Below are positions 43,334 through 52,710 of a stretch of 64,000 nt of DNA, in pieces. The notes under the pieces are model-generated. The model was not told the origin of the DNA. It searched no databases and saw nothing but the letters and a program-made list of their open reading frames with translations. Position 1 is the stretch's first letter; each line of letters starts with the position of its first letter. Source of the stretch: JASHVB01 sp035508435 (lineage in GTDB: Bacteria > Pseudomonadota > Alphaproteobacteria > Acetobacterales > Acetobacteraceae); contig DATJNA010000128.1 of NCBI GenBank assembly GCA_035508435.1, positions 1-64,000 on the forward strand, given 5' to 3'. A program made the position numbers and the translations under genes.

Positions 43334-43609
43334 TCAGGCGCGTGGCGACGCCTCGGACAGCTCCGCCAGCACGGCAAGCCGATAGCTGGCTTCGCCCAGG
43401 CGTCGCAGCATGTCAGGCAACGGCGGCGTCGGCGGCAAGGGACCGTCGTTCATGAACTCGGCCCAGTCAGTCCATTCCTGCCGGTCCAGCAGCAACACCT
43501 TCCGGCGGTCCTCTTCGGTAATCCGCGCGGCATCCCCTAGCTCCTGATAAATGCGGAGCTGGCTGCGTGCCAGATTGTCCATCGTCTCCCAGCTCAGGTT
43601 CCGTAGCAT
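43334..43609 (-). CDS. Hypothetical protein
   Basis: 91 residues, MLRNLSWETMDNLARSQLRIYQELGDAARITEEDRRKV... through LPDMLRRLGEASYRLAVLAEL. GGAGG lies 5 bases before the ATG. Predicted mostly helical, acidic, no signal peptide and no recognised domain. It may be cotranscribed with the RAM-domain gene 48 bp downstream on the same strand. Confidence 0.65.
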   Translation of the reverse strand: MLRNLSWETMDNLARSQLRIYQELGDAARITEEDRRKVLLLDRQEWTDWAEFMNDGPLPPTPPLPDMLRRLGEASYRLAVLAELSEASPRA

Positions 43610-43904
43610 GCAGGCCTCCGTTGAGCGTCGTCTTGCGGCGCGCCAGTGTCTCGCGGAACCGGCGGCTGAATTGCGCATCGGCGATGGCCAGTTTGTGGCG
43701 AAGCAACACCGATCCGTGACAGCCGTATCACGACCGCGAAAGACACTCGGCGACATTTGCCGGCACGCCGCTTACAATGTCGTTGCAGATGCAATGCACC
43801 CCTCGTGCCAAGTGGTGCCGCCGCGCCGACGGCCTGCCGCCGGTAGGTGACGACTCTGTCGCGCCTGCCTATTGTGCATGCAAACGCCCTGGCAGGAGGC
43901 ATGA

Positions 43905-45683
43905 ATGGAGTTGGCACAGGGGCGCAAGGCGCGGGTCACGCCTCGGTTGGGGGGACGCATCCTGGCGGACGCGCTGGTCGCGCAGGGCATCGATCACGTG
44001 TTCGAAGTGCCGGGCGAGAGCTTTCTCGACACGCTCGACGGGTTGTACGACGTGCGCCAAAAGCTGAAGCTGGTGACTTGCCGCTTCGAAGCCGGCGCAG
44101 TGAACATGGCGGAGGCTTATGGCAAACTTACCGGGCGCCCGGCTGCCGCGTTCGTGACCCGCGGCCCGGGTGCCTGCCACGGGTCGATCGGCGTACACAT
44201 CGCCATGCAGGATTCCACGCCCCTGCTGTTGTTCGTGGGCCAGATCCCGCATGAGGACGCCGGCCGCGACGCCTTCCAGGAAATCGACTATCGCCGGATG
44301 TTTTCTTCGGTGGCCAAATGGGTGACGCAGATCGACCATGCGAAGCGCATCCCGGAGATTGTGGCGCACGCCGTGGACGTAGCGACGTCGGGCCGTCCCG
44401 GGCCGGTGGTCATCGCGCTGTCGGAGGAGATGCAGCGCGATCTGGCGGAAGTACCCGACCTGCCGCGATCCTCTGTCACGCCCGCCTGTCCCGATCCCGC
44501 GGCGCTGTTGCAATTGCGCGCGATGCTATCGCGCGCGCGCCGACCGATCGCCGTGCTGGGCGGATCCTGCTGGACAGAAGCCGGCCGCGCCTCCATCCGG
44601 GATTTTCTGCTCGGCAACGAATTGCCAGTGGCGGTCGGTTTCCGCCGCCAGGCGCTGTACGACGGCACGGCAGAGAATTTTGCCGGCGACCTGGGCGTCG
44701 GATCGGATCCCGGGCTGATCGGCAAGGTGAAGGAAGCCGACCTGATCGTCGCGATCGGTAGCCGGTTGGGCGATACGGTGACACAGGGATACACATTGCT
44801 CGACATGGCCGGCAATGTGCCGATCGTGCAGGTGCATCCCGAAGGCGCCGAAATCGGCCGCGTCTTCCGCCCTGTCCTGGGCATCGTCGCCGATTTGAAT
44901 CGTTTCGCGGAGGCGGTGGCGGCAATGGAGCCCGTGCAGCCGAGCTGGGGGGCGTGGACGCACGAGTTGCGCTCCTTGCGCGAGGCCCAGCGCGCGGTGC
45001 CGAACTATGAAGGCACATTGAATCTCGGCACGGTCATGCATGAGTTCGCCGCACAACTGGCGGACGATGCGATCGTCACCACCGATGCCGGCAATTTCGC
45101 CGGCTGGGCCACGCGCTTCATCAACTTCCGCGATGGCCAGCGTTATATCGGGCCGACCAACGGCGCGATGGGTTACAGCGTGCCAGCGGCAGTGGGCGCG
45201 AAGATTGCATTCCCGCAGCGTATGGTCGTCAGCCTGGTGGGCGATGGCGGCTTCCTGATGACCGGGCAGGAGGTCGCAACTGCGTTCCACCACGGCGTCG
45301 CGCCGATCGTGATGGTGTTCAATAACCAGATGTACGGCACGATCCGAATGCACCAGGAACGTACCTATCCCTGGCGCGTCTCCGGCACGGCGCTCACCAA
45401 TCCCGACTTCGCCAAATATATCGACGCATTTGGCGGCCATGGAGAAGTGGTGAACGAGACCGGCGAATTTGCCCCGGCGTTTCGTCGCGCAGTGGAGAGC
45501 GGTCGGCCAGCCTTGATAGAGCTGCGGATGAATCCAGACCAGATCACCACGCGCCAGACCATCGCGCAGTTGCGTGCCGGCAAGACTCCACCGAAGCCGG
45601 CGGCCAAGCCGAAGCGCGCGGCGGCACCGAACCGACCGAAGCCGGCGCGGGCGGGGGGAGGCACCGCCAAGCCGCGGGGCTGA
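43905..45683 (+). CDS. Thiamine-diphosphate-binding enzyme, acetolactate synthase-like
   Basis: 592-residue ThDP enzyme with the three usual domains. The N-terminal PYR domain has LVAQGIDHVFEVPGESFLDTLDGLY and the activating Glu in CRFEAGAVNMAEAYGK; the central domain follows; the PP domain carries VGDGGFLMTGQEVATAFHHGVAPIVMVFNNQMYGTIRMHQ (GDG...NN). The substrate is not clear: related enzymes include acetolactate synthase, sulfoacetaldehyde acetyltransferase and benzaldehyde lyase types. The last 35 residues are a Lys/Arg/Pro/Ala-rich basic tail not expected in the family. A TPR gene follows after 11 bp. Confidence 0.88.
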   Translation: MELAQGRKARVTPRLGGRILADALVAQGIDHVFEVPGESFLDTLDGLYDVRQKLKLVTCRFEAGAVNMAEAYGKLTGRPAAAFVTRGPGACHGSIGVHIAMQDSTPLLLFVGQIPHEDAGRDAFQEIDYRRMFSSVAKWVTQIDHAKRIPEIVAHAVDVATSGRPGPVVIALSEEMQRDLAEVPDLPRSSVTPACPDPAALLQLRAMLSRARRPIAVLGGSCWTEAGRASIRDFLLGNELPVAVGFRRQALYDGTAENFAGDLGVGSDPGLIGKVKEADLIVAIGSRLGDTVTQGYTLLDMAGNVPIVQVHPEGAEIGRVFRPVLGIVADLNRFAEAVAAMEPVQPSWGAWTHELRSLREAQRAVPNYEGTLNLGTVMHEFAAQLADDAIVTTDAGNFAGWATRFINFRDGQRYIGPTNGAMGYSVPAAVGAKIAFPQRMVVSLVGDGGFLMTGQEVATAFHHGVAPIVMVFNNQMYGTIRMHQERTYPWRVSGTALTNPDFAKYIDAFGGHGEVVNETGEFAPAFRRAVESGRPALIELRMNPDQITTRQTIAQLRAGKTPPKPAAKPKRAAAPNRPKPARAGGGTAKPRG

Positions 45684-45694
45684 GTGCCCGCCGG

Positions 45695-47320
45695 GTGGCG
45701 TATCGGCTCTCCGCCCGGTTTCGCACCGACGGCAAGGGCCGACCGTTGCCGGACGATGCGCGACCTCCGATCGAGGCAGCGGGTCGCTTGTACCGCGCTC
45801 GCGATTTCACCGCGGCAGCGGCGATATGTGACGCGATCCTTGCCGAGCTGCCGCACGATTTCGATGCGCTGCACTTGCGTGGCGTACTGCTCCTGGAAGA
45901 GCAGCGGCTGGATCAGGCGTTGGAGTCGCTGCGGCGGGCAGAGAGGGTCCGGGCGGGCGTCGCGCAATTGCAGTTCAACATCGGCAACACGCTGTTGGCG
46001 TTGAAGCGTCACGCGGAAGCGGCGGACGCATTCGGCCGTGCTCTGGTGTTGCAGCCCGACGACCCTGACACGCTGAACAATCTCGGCAACGCCCTGTCGC
46101 GTGATTCGCGCTACGAAGCGGCGGTGACGTGCCTGCGTCGGGCGTTGGCATTGCGGCCCGGGTCACCGCAACCGCTTTACAATCTTGGCCGCGCCTTGCT
46201 CGGGCTCGATCGGCTCGACGAAGCAGCCGACTGCTTCCTCGCCGCGCTTGCCATCGTGGGGCCGGATATCGAGCCAGCAAGGCTGATCGATCTCTACACC
46301 AGCCTCAGCGACGTCCGGGTGCGGCAATGCCGGTACGAGGAAGCGTTGGCGATCTGCCGTGGCGTGCCGGCCGGGATCGCCGATGCGCCCGGCATCCAAT
46401 GGAATGAGAGCCTGGCGCTGTTGATTCTCGGCGAATACACTGAGGCCTGGCGCAAGTATGAATGCCGCTTCCAGGTGCCGGACCACGATCCGCCGCGAAC
46501 TGGCGCTGCCGTGCTGGATCTGAATGCCGTAGCGGGGCGACACGTCCTGGTGTTCGCCGAGCAAGGACGCGGCGACGCGATCCAGTTCGCGCGCTATCTG
46601 CCGATGCTGGCGGCGCGCGGCGCGACGGTCTTGGTAGAGATGTATGCCGATCTGCTGCCGTTGTTCGCGGAAATCGAGGGTGTGGCGCGGGCAGTGACTT
46701 CGGACGACCCGCAGCCGCAGTACGACCTGCTGACGCCGCTACTGAGTCTGCCAACGGCATTCGGCACGACTTTGGAGAGCGTTCCAATGGCGGTGCCCTA
46801 TGTGCGGGTGCCGACGGAACATGCGCGGCGTTGGGCCGGTCGTCTGGGGCCTCGGGTGCGGCCACGGGTGGGCATCGCCTGGCACGGCTCGGCGCGAAGC
46901 GCCCTGCATTCCGCCCTGCCGCTGCGGGCGGCGGCGCCACTGCTTGCCGTGCCCGGCGTCGATTTCCATTGTCTGCAAAAGGAGATTTCACCAGACGATC
47001 GTGCCTGGCTCGCAGCGCATGGTGCCGTCGCGTGCCACGATGCGGCGCTCGAGGATTTCGCCGACACGGCAGCTTTGATCGCGCAACTCGATCTGGTGAT
47101 CAGCATCGACACGGCTGTGGCGCATCTCGCCGGCGCGTTGGCCAGTCCGGTCTGGATCATGCTGCCGTTCAGTCCCGATTGGCGCTGGCTGCGCGATCGC
47201 GAGGACAGCCCCTGGTACCCGACCGCGCGTCTGTTCCGTCAACGCCACCGCAGCGATTGGAATGACGTGGTGCGCCGTGTCACGGACGCGCTGTCGCACA
47301 CCTACCCTTGCGCGGGATGA
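45695..47320 (+). CDS. TPR-repeat protein with GT9-like glycosyltransferase domain
   Basis: 541 residues starting at GTG 45695. Five to six TPR units (about residues 25-230, for example LQFNIGNTLLALKRHAEAADAFGRALVLQPDD) are followed by a C-terminal domain like ADP-heptosyltransferase family 9: HVLVFAEQGRGDAIQFARYLPML, then RVGIAWHGS and LDLVISIDTAVAHLAGALASPVWIMLPF. Similar TPR-GT proteins modify surface polysaccharides or flagellin. It is 11 bp downstream of the ThDP enzyme and probably cotranscribed. Confidence 0.85.
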   Translation: MAYRLSARFRTDGKGRPLPDDARPPIEAAGRLYRARDFTAAAAICDAILAELPHDFDALHLRGVLLLEEQRLDQALESLRRAERVRAGVAQLQFNIGNTLLALKRHAEAADAFGRALVLQPDDPDTLNNLGNALSRDSRYEAAVTCLRRALALRPGSPQPLYNLGRALLGLDRLDEAADCFLAALAIVGPDIEPARLIDLYTSLSDVRVRQCRYEEALAICRGVPAGIADAPGIQWNESLALLILGEYTEAWRKYECRFQVPDHDPPRTGAAVLDLNAVAGRHVLVFAEQGRGDAIQFARYLPMLAARGATVLVEMYADLLPLFAEIEGVARAVTSDDPQPQYDLLTPLLSLPTAFGTTLESVPMAVPYVRVPTEHARRWAGRLGPRVRPRVGIAWHGSARSALHSALPLRAAAPLLAVPGVDFHCLQKEISPDDRAWLAAHGAVACHDAALEDFADTAALIAQLDLVISIDTAVAHLAGALASPVWIMLPFSPDWRWLRDREDSPWYPTARLFRQRHRSDWNDVVRRVTDALSHTYPCAG

Positions 47321-47379
47321 AGCGACACAGCAGTCGCGATAGGGTGGCGTGCGAACGGTGCGGACAACCGTCGGAACCA

Positions 47380-47411
47380 GATTGCTGCGTCGCTTCGCTT
47401 CTCGCAATGAC
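47380..47411. repeat. REP-like element, single arm
   Basis: GATTGCTGCGTCGCTTCGCTTCTCGCAATGAC (32 bases; core TCGCTTCG and CTCGCAATGAC) matches the right arm of the palindrome at 37249-37280. The left arm is absent. It lies between convergent genes. Confidence 0.7.
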
Positions 47412-47452
47412 ATCGAAACGGGCGAATGGCCCGTCCTGATCGACACCGGATA

Positions 47453-49234
47453 CTATCGTCCGACGGCATAGCCCTGCATACCGCGTGGGTTAGCGCCAGC
47501 AAACATCTGTCCGTCCGCTTCCCACCGCGCGCCAGATATTCGTCCCTCGCTCCAATCTTCGCCCTTCTGTGCCTTATGGCCACGCGCCTGCAACGCTGCC
47601 AGGACGGCGTCGTCATAGCGGCCTTCGATCACCACCTTGCCGGGCCGCGCGACGCGCGGCCAGAAGCTGGAAGGCCAATGCTCGGTATGGAAGCTGGGTG
47701 CGTCGATCGCTTCCTGGATGCCCAGGTTGTGATGCACCATGCGCAGGAAGAAGATCAGCGACCACTGGTCTTGTTGTTCGCCGCCCGGCGTGCCGAATGC
47801 CATCCACGGCTTGCCGTCGCGTAGCGCGAAACTGGGCGAAAGCGTGGTGCGAGGCCGCATGCCCGGTTCCAGGCTGGTTGGCAGTCCGGGCCGCAGCCAG
47901 AACATCTGCCCGCGGGTGCCAAGGCAGAAGCCAAGCTCTGGAATCACCGGCGAGGACTGCAGCCAACCCCCGGACGGCGTCGCGCTGACCATGTTGCCGT
48001 GGCGGTCGATGACATCGAGATGGCAGGTGTCCGCACCGATCACGCCGCGTCCCGCCACCGTCGGTTCGCCAACGCCGCCACTGGTGCCGGTCAGCAGTTG
48101 CGCACGTTGGGCGGCGTGGTGATCTACGACTGGCACGTAGCCGGGAATCTCGCCCGGCCGCAGGTCCAACGACGCGTCGCGTCCCAGCAGGCGGCGGCGC
48201 TGCGCATTGTATTCCTCAGACAGCAACGTTTCGAGCGGCACGCGGGCGAAATGCGGGTCACCGTAATAGGCCTCGCGATCAGCGAAAGCGAGCTTGGCAG
48301 ATTCCACCACGGTGTGAATGAAATCGGCACCGTACGGGTCCATGCCTTCCAGGTCGAAGCCACGCAGCAACGCGAGTTGTTGCAGAAACACCGGCCCCTG
48401 GCTCCAAGGTCCGCATTTCAGCACGGTATGGCTGCGATAGGCGTAGCTCAGCGGCGCTTCCACGGTCGCCGACCAGCGCGCCAGATCGTCGCCGCGCAGC
48501 AGGCCGCGGTGATGGCGGCCGGTGACGTCCAGCACGTCGGTGTTGCGGCAGAAACGATCCACCGCCTCCGCGACGAAGCCCTGGTACCAGGCACGCCGCG
48601 TCGCATCGATGCGCGCCTCGCGCGTGCCGCCGATCGCCTCGCCGCATAGCCGTTCGTAAGTGTCAGCCAGCGCGGGACGTGCAAACAATGAGCCAGGACA
48701 TGGGACGTTCCCGCCGGGCAGGAACACCGCCGCGGAGCCTGGCCAGGCCTGAGTGAACAACGGCCGCACCCCTTCGATCGTCGCGCTGATGCGTGGCACG
48801 ACGTGGACGCCGTTGCGTGCGTAGCCGATCGCGAAGGCCAGGATGTCCGGTAGCTCCCATGTTCCCCAGTTGCGCAGCAGCAGGCACCAGGCATCGAATG
48901 CACCTGGCACCACCGCGGGCAACAGGCCGGTCGCGGGGATCAGGTCGAGGCCCAGATCGCGGAACTGCGCCAGCGTGGCCGCTTGCGGCGACACGCCCTG
49001 GCCGCAGATCACGTGCTGCGATCCGCTGCGTGCATCGTGCAGGATGATCGGTGCGTCGCCACCGGGGCCGTTCAGATGCGGCTCCGCCACCTGCAAGGTG
49101 AACGCGGTGGCGCAGGCCGCGTCGACGGCATTGCCGCCGCGCTCCAGCACGGCCATGCCGACCTGGCTTGCCAGCCAATGCGTGCTGGCAACGACGCCGA
49201 ACGTGCCGGCGATCTCGGGGCGTGTGGTGAACAT
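47453..49234 (-). CDS. Gamma-glutamyltransferase family protein
   Basis: 593 residues, Ntn-hydrolase fold. The N-terminal part has VVASTHWLASQVGMAVLERGGNAVDAACATAFTLQVAEPHLNGPGGD. The expected autocleavage nucleophile is Thr403 in GADTCHLDVID, followed by SGG and a C-terminal PGGEQQDQWSLIFFLR. No signal peptide is visible, unlike the periplasmic E. coli enzyme, so a cytosolic role on glutathione or other gamma-glutamyl amides is likely. The ATG at 49234 faces away from phnN. Confidence 0.93.
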   Translation of the reverse strand: MFTTRPEIAGTFGVVASTHWLASQVGMAVLERGGNAVDAACATAFTLQVAEPHLNGPGGDAPIILHDARSGSQHVICGQGVSPQAATLAQFRDLGLDLIPATGLLPAVVPGAFDAWCLLLRNWGTWELPDILAFAIGYARNGVHVVPRISATIEGVRPLFTQAWPGSAAVFLPGGNVPCPGSLFARPALADTYERLCGEAIGGTREARIDATRRAWYQGFVAEAVDRFCRNTDVLDVTGRHHRGLLRGDDLARWSATVEAPLSYAYRSHTVLKCGPWSQGPVFLQQLALLRGFDLEGMDPYGADFIHTVVESAKLAFADREAYYGDPHFARVPLETLLSEEYNAQRRRLLGRDASLDLRPGEIPGYVPVVDHHAAQRAQLLTGTSGGVGEPTVAGRGVIGADTCHLDVIDRHGNMVSATPSGGWLQSSPVIPELGFCLGTRGQMFWLRPGLPTSLEPGMRPRTTLSPSFALRDGKPWMAFGTPGGEQQDQWSLIFFLRMVHHNLGIQEAIDAPSFHTEHWPSSFWPRVARPGKVVIEGRYDDAVLAALQARGHKAQKGEDWSEGRISGARWEADGQMFAGANPRGMQGYAVGR

Positions 49235-49296
49235 GGCAGTTGGTGTTCCTGTCGGTCTGTGTCGTTGCTATGGATGTTGCGGAATAATGCGCGGCA

Positions 49297-49851
49297 ATGC
49301 TGCGTGAGGCAAAGATGCTGGTTCTGGTGGTCGGGCCGAGTGGTGCGGGCAAGGACACGCTTCTGAATGCGGCGCGGCACGCGCTGGCGGACGATGCGCG
49401 ATTCCGTTTCGTGCGCCGCGTCATCACCCGCCCCGCCGACGCGGGCGGTGAGGACCATGAAGCCGTTACCGAAGCGGAATTCGCCCGCCGAAGGTTCGCG
49501 TTGCAGTGGCAGGCGCATGAACTTAGCTACGGTATTCCATGTGACATCGCCGGCGAGATTGCAAATGGTGCAATGGTGGTGGCGAACGTCTCGCGGGCAG
49601 TGATCGCCGGGGCTGCCGCGCGATTCCCCGTTCATGTGATCGAGGTGACCGCCCCGCCAGACGTGCTTGCCGCGCGGCTCGCGGCGCGCGGGCGGGAGAC
49701 CAGAGCCGACATCGCGGCGCGTCTCGCCCGGGCAATGCCGCTGCCGGCGAATATCGCCGTCGAAACGGTGTTGAACGACAGCACGCCGGAGATCGGCGCG
49801 GCCCGTTTCCTGGCTGCGCTCAACCGCGCAGCTTCAGGCGTTCAGCGATGA
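49297..49851 (+). CDS. phnN: Ribose 1,5-bisphosphate phosphokinase
   Basis: 184 residues; guanylate-kinase-like fold with the P-loop GPSGAGKDT (residues 13-21). It converts ribose 1,5-bisphosphate to PRPP, the final step feeding C-P lyase products into nucleotide synthesis. VRRVITRPADAGGEDHEAV and LSYGIPCDIAGEIANGAMVVANVSRAVI fit the family. Transcribed convergently to the phn operon; its 3' end overlaps the DUF1045 gene by 32 bp. An internal ATG at 49315 is an alternative start. Confidence 0.9.
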   Translation: MLREAKMLVLVVGPSGAGKDTLLNAARHALADDARFRFVRRVITRPADAGGEDHEAVTEAEFARRRFALQWQAHELSYGIPCDIAGEIANGAMVVANVSRAVIAGAAARFPVHVIEVTAPPDVLAARLAARGRETRADIAARLARAMPLPANIAVETVLNDSTPEIGAARFLAALNRAASGVQR

Positions 49852-50506
49852 CGAATGCCGCGCCCGGCGATGGTTGCACGAACAGGCAGATGTCGCTGAC
49901 CTGGCGAGGCATGGTCACGACGGAAGCAAAATATCGTTCCGCGTCTGGCTGGTACAGCGCCTTTTCCGTCGCATTCAGCCGCCGGGTGAGAGTCATGTGG
50001 AAGAACCACGTCTCGAATACATAGGGATAGCCCCAGCGAACCAGCATCGCGTCCTGTTGCGCCGTTAGACCGGCGCGGCGGCGGCGTGCGAAGTCCGCTT
50101 CCGAGGTCGGCGCTCGGAACGGATCAAGCTGCGCCACGCAGGCATCCGCCAGCGCCTGCAGCGGCGCGCAGTGCGCGGTCTCGCGCAACGCAAGGAAGCC
50201 GAACACGTCGCGGACTGCCAGTGTCGGCAAGGCGAATGGAGCAGTACGGTCGGCGAGTGCGGTCGCCGCCTCCAGGACATCGAGCCACTGGCGATCGGCC
50301 GCCAATCGCATCGGCGGCTTGAGTGTCGCATGAAAGCCGTAGAGCCGCGGCTCCGCGGTTGCTTCGGCGATGCCCGGCAGATCGGGTTGCGGGGCGGGTG
50401 CGTCGCTCTCGGGATCGCGCCCGAGCCATGCCGCGGCCTTGGCATACAGCGGATCATCGGATCGCGGCGCGTAATACACGGCCACGCGCGCGTCCGACCC
50501 CATCAT
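49820..50506 (-). CDS. DUF1045 phosphonate-metabolism protein, 2H phosphoesterase-like
   Basis: 228 residues, last gene of the phnG-to-M operon, starting with ATGA overlap to phnM. Two H-x-T motifs are evident: YGFHATLKPP (His59, Thr61) and WFFHMTLTRRL (His170, Thr172), spaced as in 2H phosphoesterases that open cyclic phosphodiesters. The family occurs beside C-P lyase genes, but its reaction is not established. As phnP is missing here, a role on the 5-phosphoribosyl 1,2-cyclic phosphate intermediate is an attractive inference. Confidence 0.85.
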   Translation of the reverse strand: MMGSDARVAVYYAPRSDDPLYAKAAAWLGRDPESDAPAPQPDLPGIAEATAEPRLYGFHATLKPPMRLAADRQWLDVLEAATALADRTAPFALPTLAVRDVFGFLALRETAHCAPLQALADACVAQLDPFRAPTSEADFARRRRAGLTAQQDAMLVRWGYPYVFETWFFHMTLTRRLNATEKALYQPDAERYFASVVTMPRQVSDICLFVQPSPGAAFVIAERLKLRG

Positions 50507-51636
50507 GCGACGCGTTCGCCCCTGCGCCATACCTGACGCACCACCGGTAGCCCCTCGTGCAGTCGCACCCGCACCAGGTCTGCCCGTTGCCCGCCTTCGA
50601 TGCGGCCTCGATCCGAAAGCCCTGCCAGTCGTGCCGGGTGTTCTGTCACCATGGCGATGGCCCGTGGCAGTCCGATCTGATTGGCGCATTGAAACGCCGC
50701 TTCCACCAGACTGTTTGGCACATAGTCGGATGCGAATGCATCCACCGCGTCGCTGTCCAGAAGATCGGCGGCGGCGACATTGCCGGAGTGCGAGCCGCCG
50801 CGGACAATGTTCGGCGCGCCGGCAATCACGTCCATGCTGGCGGCCTTCGCCGCGCGCGCCGCCGCCATGGTGACGGGGAATTCGCTGATACGAATACCGT
50901 CAGCGGCGTTCTCGGCAATTTCCGCTTCGGTGCGATCATCGTGGCTGGCAAGCGCGATGTTGCGGCCATGAACACGTTGCAGCAAGGCCTGGCGATTAGG
51001 CAGCCGCAGCCGCACCCGCTGCTCCTGCAATTCGCCGATGCGCCGGTCGATGGTGGCCTCGTCAAGGCCGCCGCGCCGGCGCAGCGCGCGATAGAAATCG
51101 AGGTTGGCGTATTGTCCCACGCCCGGGCTGTGGTCCATCAGGCTGACCATGCGTGCCAGAGGATGGTCCGCCACAGTATCGAACAATTCCAGCATATCGG
51201 CGGCGGGGACTTCGCAGCGGAGATGCAGAAAATGCTCGGACTTCAGCAACGCTGCGTCAGTGAGTGCGTCGAGATCGATGACACCGTCGCGGAACGTGCG
51301 GATCCGCTCGGCGTCAAAGCCGAGATCGCCAAGGCACAGCGCGTCGAACACGGTGGTGACGCCGGCGGCCGCACATTGCGCATCATGCGCAACCATGGCG
51401 GACCGCGACGGCCAGCGCGCAAGCGAGCGCGGCTGTACCTGCCGTTCCAGATTGTCGGTGTGGACATCGACGATGCCGGGGAGGAGGTAGTCGCCTTCCA
51501 GATCAAGCGCGGCGGGCGATCCCGTCCGCCCGGTTTGCACGTCGGCAACGTCGCTGTCCCGCACCAACACCGTGCCGCGCAATGCCTCGTCGGGCAACAC
51601 GAGCATCGCGTTGGTGATGATCAGCTCCATGGTCAT
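50503..51636 (-). CDS. phnM: Alpha-D-ribose 1-methylphosphonate 5-triphosphate diphosphatase
   Basis: 377-residue amidohydrolase-fold enzyme that removes pyrophosphate from the ribosyl triphosphate phosphonate. The metal site starts with GIVDVHTDNLERQVQPR (His59, Asp61), the DHSPGVGQYANLDF loop follows, and LASHDDRTEAEI and FASDYVPNSL supply further ligands. The start overlaps phnL by four bases (ATGA). This is the canonical PhnM; a divergent paralogue lies at 57363. Confidence 0.94.
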   Translation of the reverse strand: MTMELIITNAMLVLPDEALRGTVLVRDSDVADVQTGRTGSPAALDLEGDYLLPGIVDVHTDNLERQVQPRSLARWPSRSAMVAHDAQCAAAGVTTVFDALCLGDLGFDAERIRTFRDGVIDLDALTDAALLKSEHFLHLRCEVPAADMLELFDTVADHPLARMVSLMDHSPGVGQYANLDFYRALRRRGGLDEATIDRRIGELQEQRVRLRLPNRQALLQRVHGRNIALASHDDRTEAEIAENAADGIRISEFPVTMAAARAAKAASMDVIAGAPNIVRGGSHSGNVAAADLLDSDAVDAFASDYVPNSLVEAAFQCANQIGLPRAIAMVTEHPARLAGLSDRGRIEGGQRADLVRVRLHEGLPVVRQVWRRGERVA

Positions 51637-52334
51637 GCGGCATCCTGCAATGGTTCGAGCGAGAACAATCGGTCGGCGATCGCGTCGCGTACATCGGCGT
51701 CATGGCAGATGGCGACAATCGCGGTGCCGCGCGCTTTCGCTTCGTGCACCATACCGACAACGACAGCCCTGTTCCCGGCATCCAATGACGCGGTGGGCTC
51801 ATCGAGCAAAAGCATGGGATACCCGGCGATCAGGCCGCGTGCGAGATTCACGCGCTGTTGCTCGCCACCGGAAAAGGTCGCGGGCGGAATGGCATGAAGC
51901 CGGCGCGGGATATTGAGGCGCAACAGCATGTCGGTTGCGCGACGGCGCGCTTCTTCCACCGCTGTGCCGCGAGAGGTGAGTACTTCGGCGACGATGTCCA
52001 GCGCGGGCACACGAGGTACAACACGTAGGAATTGGCTGACATAGCCCAGAGTTTCGCGACGCACGGCAAGAACGATGCGCGGATCGGCGGCGACGATGTC
52101 GACCATCTCGCCGTGATGACGAATCAGGATGCGTCCGCCTTGCGTGCGGTAGTTGGCATATAGGCTACGCATCAGCGTCGACTTGCCTGCACCGGATGGG
52201 CCGGCGAGCACGACGCATTCGCCTGCATGCACGACGAGGTCCACGCCGGACAGCACCGGGATATGCACGCCGCCGCGGAGATGCAGCGTAAAGCCTTTCG
52301 ACAGGTTTTCCGTGCGCAGCATTACCGCCGACAT
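51633..52334 (-). CDS. phnL: C-P lyase ABC-type ATP-binding protein PhnL
   Basis: 233 residues with Walker A GPSGAGKST, signature FSGGEQQRVNLARGL, Walker B MLLLDEPTASLD and switch His. PhnL docks on the PhnK-bound C-P lyase core and is thought to drive ATP-dependent opening. Unlike its neighbours it is separated from phnK by 376 bp, so it may have its own promoter. Confidence 0.95.
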   Translation of the reverse strand: MSAVMLRTENLSKGFTLHLRGGVHIPVLSGVDLVVHAGECVVLAGPSGAGKSTLMRSLYANYRTQGGRILIRHHGEMVDIVAADPRIVLAVRRETLGYVSQFLRVVPRVPALDIVAEVLTSRGTAVEEARRRATDMLLRLNIPRRLHAIPPATFSGGEQQRVNLARGLIAGYPMLLLDEPTASLDAGNRAVVVGMVHEAKARGTAIVAICHDADVRDAIADRLFSLEPLQDAA

Positions 52335-52710
52335 TCTGAAATTCCTGGTGCAGCGACGGTTTGTTCAGATTTGGCGCGCAGGATCGGTGCATGCGGATGA
52401 TCTGCACACGATCGTATCGCCGCCCGATGAGTCCTGAAGCACGAAACCCCGCGTTGTTGCATGCAAGCGCGTGGTCGCGGCGTGCTCGGACGGCCGGGCA
52501 TGGTGCCCGGCCGCCGTGGCATCGTCGTCACTGGAGAGTAAGCCATGCGCGTAAGCGTCACGGTCGAAATCCGGTGGGGAACGTGGCGGATCAAGATTTC
52601 CATCAAGATCCGCCGCTGACCCATCGGATGCCGGAGGGCGGCAGTACCCGTCCTCCGGCCATCCGCATAGCACCGCGGCACCTCATTCGCAAGTGTTTTC
52701 AAATACATAC
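52335..52710. other. Gap between phnK and phnL
   Basis: The phn operon is otherwise packed with ATGA overlaps, yet this stretch is open. It holds a perfect 8-bp inverted repeat (52585-52614) and, on the plus strand, a 24-codon frame at 52545-52619 preceded by GGAG. No larger gene is seen. Confidence 0.6.
52585..52614. promoter_or_regulatory. Inverted repeat inside the phnK-phnL gap
   Basis: GGCGGATC (52585-52592) and GATCCGCC (52607-52614) pair perfectly across a 14-base loop that contains the motif ATCAAGAT twice when its flanks are included. Not followed by a T-run on either strand, so a processing or protein-binding site is as likely as a terminator. Confidence 0.5.
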
